Shown: positions 6,201 through 7,472 of the stretch, piece by piece
Position numbering within the stretch: the first letter of the stretch is position 1
Layout of the letters: every line of letters begins with the position of its first letter
NCBI GenBank assembly: GCA_023416875.1
Contig: JAEZGT010000413.1
Coordinates: forward strand, 1-7,472
Direction of reading: 5' to 3'
Length of the DNA: 7,472 nt
Source: Pseudomonadota bacterium
GTDB taxonomy: Bacteria > Pseudomonadota > Gammaproteobacteria > Pseudomonadales > Cellvibrionaceae
The notes under the pieces: model-generated
What the model was told of the DNA's origin: nothing
Seen by the model: the letters and a program-made list of their open reading frames with translations, nothing else
The model's database searches: none
Program-made: the position numbers and the translations under genes

Positions 6201-6778
6201 CCCACACGACCGGCCTTCGCCCGCGCTGGTCGCAATCACTGATCTGGATTTCGCTGCTCGCCTGCCTGTCGTTCGCCGCAGTGGCGCAAGGGGTTAGTGA
6301 CATTAATCTGGAGCGCCAAGTAAAGGCGGCCATGCTTTATAAGTTTCTAGGCTATGTGGAATGGCCGGCGGAAGCATTTGCCACCCCGGCATCCTCCTAC
6401 GTCATCGCGGTGGCGGGGGCCGCAGACGTGGCGACCGAGCTGCGTCATCTCACCCAGGACCGCACGATCAATGAACGGCCGATCGTGGTGCAGAAAGTCA
6501 CCAGTAAATCCGACCTGAACCATATTCACCTGTTGTTTATCGGCAACGAGTACAGCGACACGCTGCACAGCCGGCTGATTCGCCGGGCACGGGAGCACAG
6601 CATGGTGACCGTGACAGAAATTGATCGCGGCTTGAATCTCGGTAGTGTGATCAACTTCCGCCTCATCGACGATCGCATCGGTTTTGATATCTCTCTGGCG
6701 AACGCCAATGCCCACAAGATCAAACTGAGCGCGCGCTTATTGGGCGTGGCTTCCTACGTGGAGACCGGCGCACCGTGA
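6188..6778 (+). CDS. YfiR family (DUF4154) periplasmic protein
   Basis: Periplasmic protein of the YfiR family. In Pseudomonas aeruginosa YfiR binds and represses the inner-membrane diguanylate cyclase YfiN. The 196 residues contain a signal peptide (RPRW n-region, SLIWISLLACLSFAAVA core, probable cut after AVA at 33) and then the conserved domain: LERQVKAAMLYKFLGYVEWP (41-60), HIHLLFIGNEYSDTL (112-126) and LGSVINFRLIDDRIGFDISL (151-170) followed by ANAHKIKLSARLLGVASYV (173-191). LLAC (23-26) looks like a lipobox but sits in the middle of the hydrophobic core, so type I cleavage is more likely. If so, the mature protein has no cysteine, unlike P. aeruginosa YfiR, which uses two disulfides. 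GAAGG lies 4 nt before the ATG at 6188. It overlaps the receptor by 13 nt and the sensor by 1 nt, so coupled expression is likely. Confidence 0.88.
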   Translation: MGALTHTTGLRPRWSQSLIWISLLACLSFAAVAQGVSDINLERQVKAAMLYKFLGYVEWPAEAFATPASSYVIAVAGAADVATELRHLTQDRTINERPIVVQKVTSKSDLNHIHLLFIGNEYSDTLHSRLIRRAREHSMVTVTEIDRGLNLGSVINFRLIDDRIGFDISLANANAHKIKLSARLLGVASYVETGAP

Positions 6779-7472
6779 TGATCACCCGATATATACAGCG
6801 GTCGGTATCGCGCAAACTCATGCTGGTGGTGCTCGCCACCACCTTCCTGGCATTGTCGGCCTACGGCTTGGTGATGCTCATCTACGATCTGCGCACGTAT
6901 CACGACTCTTGGGTCAAGGACCTCACCACCCAGGCCAATATCATCGCCGAAGTCAGCGCCCCGGCACTGGAATTCGACGATCCCCAAACCGCACGGGAAA
7001 ACCTCAATCTGCTCAGCACCCGGCGCTCGATTCTGCAGGCTGCCATCTACACCGCGACCGGTGACGTATTCGCCGGTTATTCAGCCACGGAGGAGCGCTC
7101 CCAACCGTTGTTGCCACCCGGAAGTGAGATCGGTTATGTCATTCATGGTGACCGCATTGCGGTGATCCACCCCATCATTAAAAACGGCAGCGCCATCGGC
7201 TCTGTCTACATACAGGCCCGCTACGAAGCGCGCGCGCGGCTAGCCAACTATGCGTTGATTCTGATCTGTGTAATGGCGGCGAGTATGAGTTTGGCGCTGC
7301 TGATTTCCATTTGGCTGCAGACCGCTCTCACACGACCCTTGTTCGCGGTTACCAATGTTGCCCGGGAAGTGATGCAGCGACGGGATTTCTCCCTGCGCGC
7401 GGAGAAGTTTTCGGAAGATGAGATCGGCATTCTGGTGGATGCCTTCAACGACATGCTCAGCGAAGTGGAGAA
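6778..7472 (+). CDS. CHASE8-like/HAMP inner-membrane signalling protein, 3' partial
   Basis: N-terminal 231 residues of a membrane sensor that runs off the window. A basic start (MITRYIQRSVSRK) is followed by TM1 (about 14-36). A periplasmic domain (about 37-156) has AEVSAPALEFDDPQTARENL (57-76) and a VIHGDRIAVIHPIIKNGSAI (121-140) strand region, as in CHASE8 sensor domains. TM2 (about 158-180) and a HAMP linker (about 181-231) follow, the latter with TRPL around Pro187 and FSEDEIGILVDAFNDML (211-227). This is the layout of YfiN/TpbB diguanylate cyclases, but hybrid histidine kinases share it, and the output domain is not in view. The ATG overlaps the TGA of the YfiR-type gene (TGATG). The nearest Shine-Dalgarno-like GGAG is 14 nt away, so coupled translation is likely. 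By context the YfiR-like protein probably controls this sensor from the periplasm. Confidence 0.85.
   Translation, partial: MITRYIQRSVSRKLMLVVLATTFLALSAYGLVMLIYDLRTYHDSWVKDLTTQANIIAEVSAPALEFDDPQTARENLNLLSTRRSILQAAIYTATGDVFAGYSATEERSQPLLPPGSEIGYVIHGDRIAVIHPIIKNGSAIGSVYIQARYEARARLANYALILICVMAASMSLALLISIWLQTALTRPLFAVTNVAREVMQRRDFSLRAEKFSEDEIGILVDAFNDMLSEVE

Overview
The window looks like chromosomal DNA from a gammaproteobacterium, G+C-rich with G/C-biased third codon positions. Two signs support this. The proteins closely match gammaproteobacterial families by recall. The gene order bifunctional-type ribB, ribH, nusB, thiL, pgpA, ribA is the riboflavin/thiamine cluster known from Pseudomonas and relatives. 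All confidently called genes are on the + strand and tightly packed. No RNA genes, insertion sequences, CRISPR arrays or phage genes were seen.

Region 1 (1-4023) is a housekeeping operon. It starts inside a RibB protein (DHBP synthase) whose C-terminal GTP cyclohydrolase II-like domain has lost its zinc cysteines, the architecture called RibBX. Then come lumazine synthase (ribH), the antitermination factor nusB, thiamine-monophosphate kinase (thiL), phosphatidylglycerophosphatase A (pgpA) and a complete stand-alone GTP cyclohydrolase II (ribA). RibA makes the pyrimidine precursor, RibB makes the four-carbon unit, and RibH condenses the downstream pyrimidine with that unit into lumazine. nusB, thiL and pgpA are the usual passengers of this cluster. 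Gaps are short (41, 32, 3 and 19 nt) and thiL and pgpA overlap by 8 nt, so co-transcription is likely.

Region 2 (4024-4256) is a 233-nt spacer. It holds a possible weak terminator just after ribA, a possible weak promoter, a good Shine-Dalgarno site for the next gene and a small, unrecognised antisense ORF.

Region 3 (4257-7472, running off the end) is a second, very compact operon and the most interesting part. It encodes a TonB-dependent outer-membrane receptor, a periplasmic YfiR-family (DUF4154) protein and the N-terminal part of an inner-membrane sensor with a CHASE8-like periplasmic domain and a HAMP linker. The genes overlap by 13 nt and 1 nt. The YfiR/CHASE8-HAMP pair resembles the YfiR-YfiN control module for cyclic-di-GMP in Pseudomonas aeruginosa. 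Here the outer-membrane partner appears to be a TonB-dependent receptor rather than, or in addition to, the lipoprotein YfiB. I infer a three-compartment relay: ligand at the outer membrane, periplasmic YfiR-like repressor, inner-membrane sensor. The sensor's output domain (GGDEF, histidine kinase or other) lies beyond the window and is unknown.
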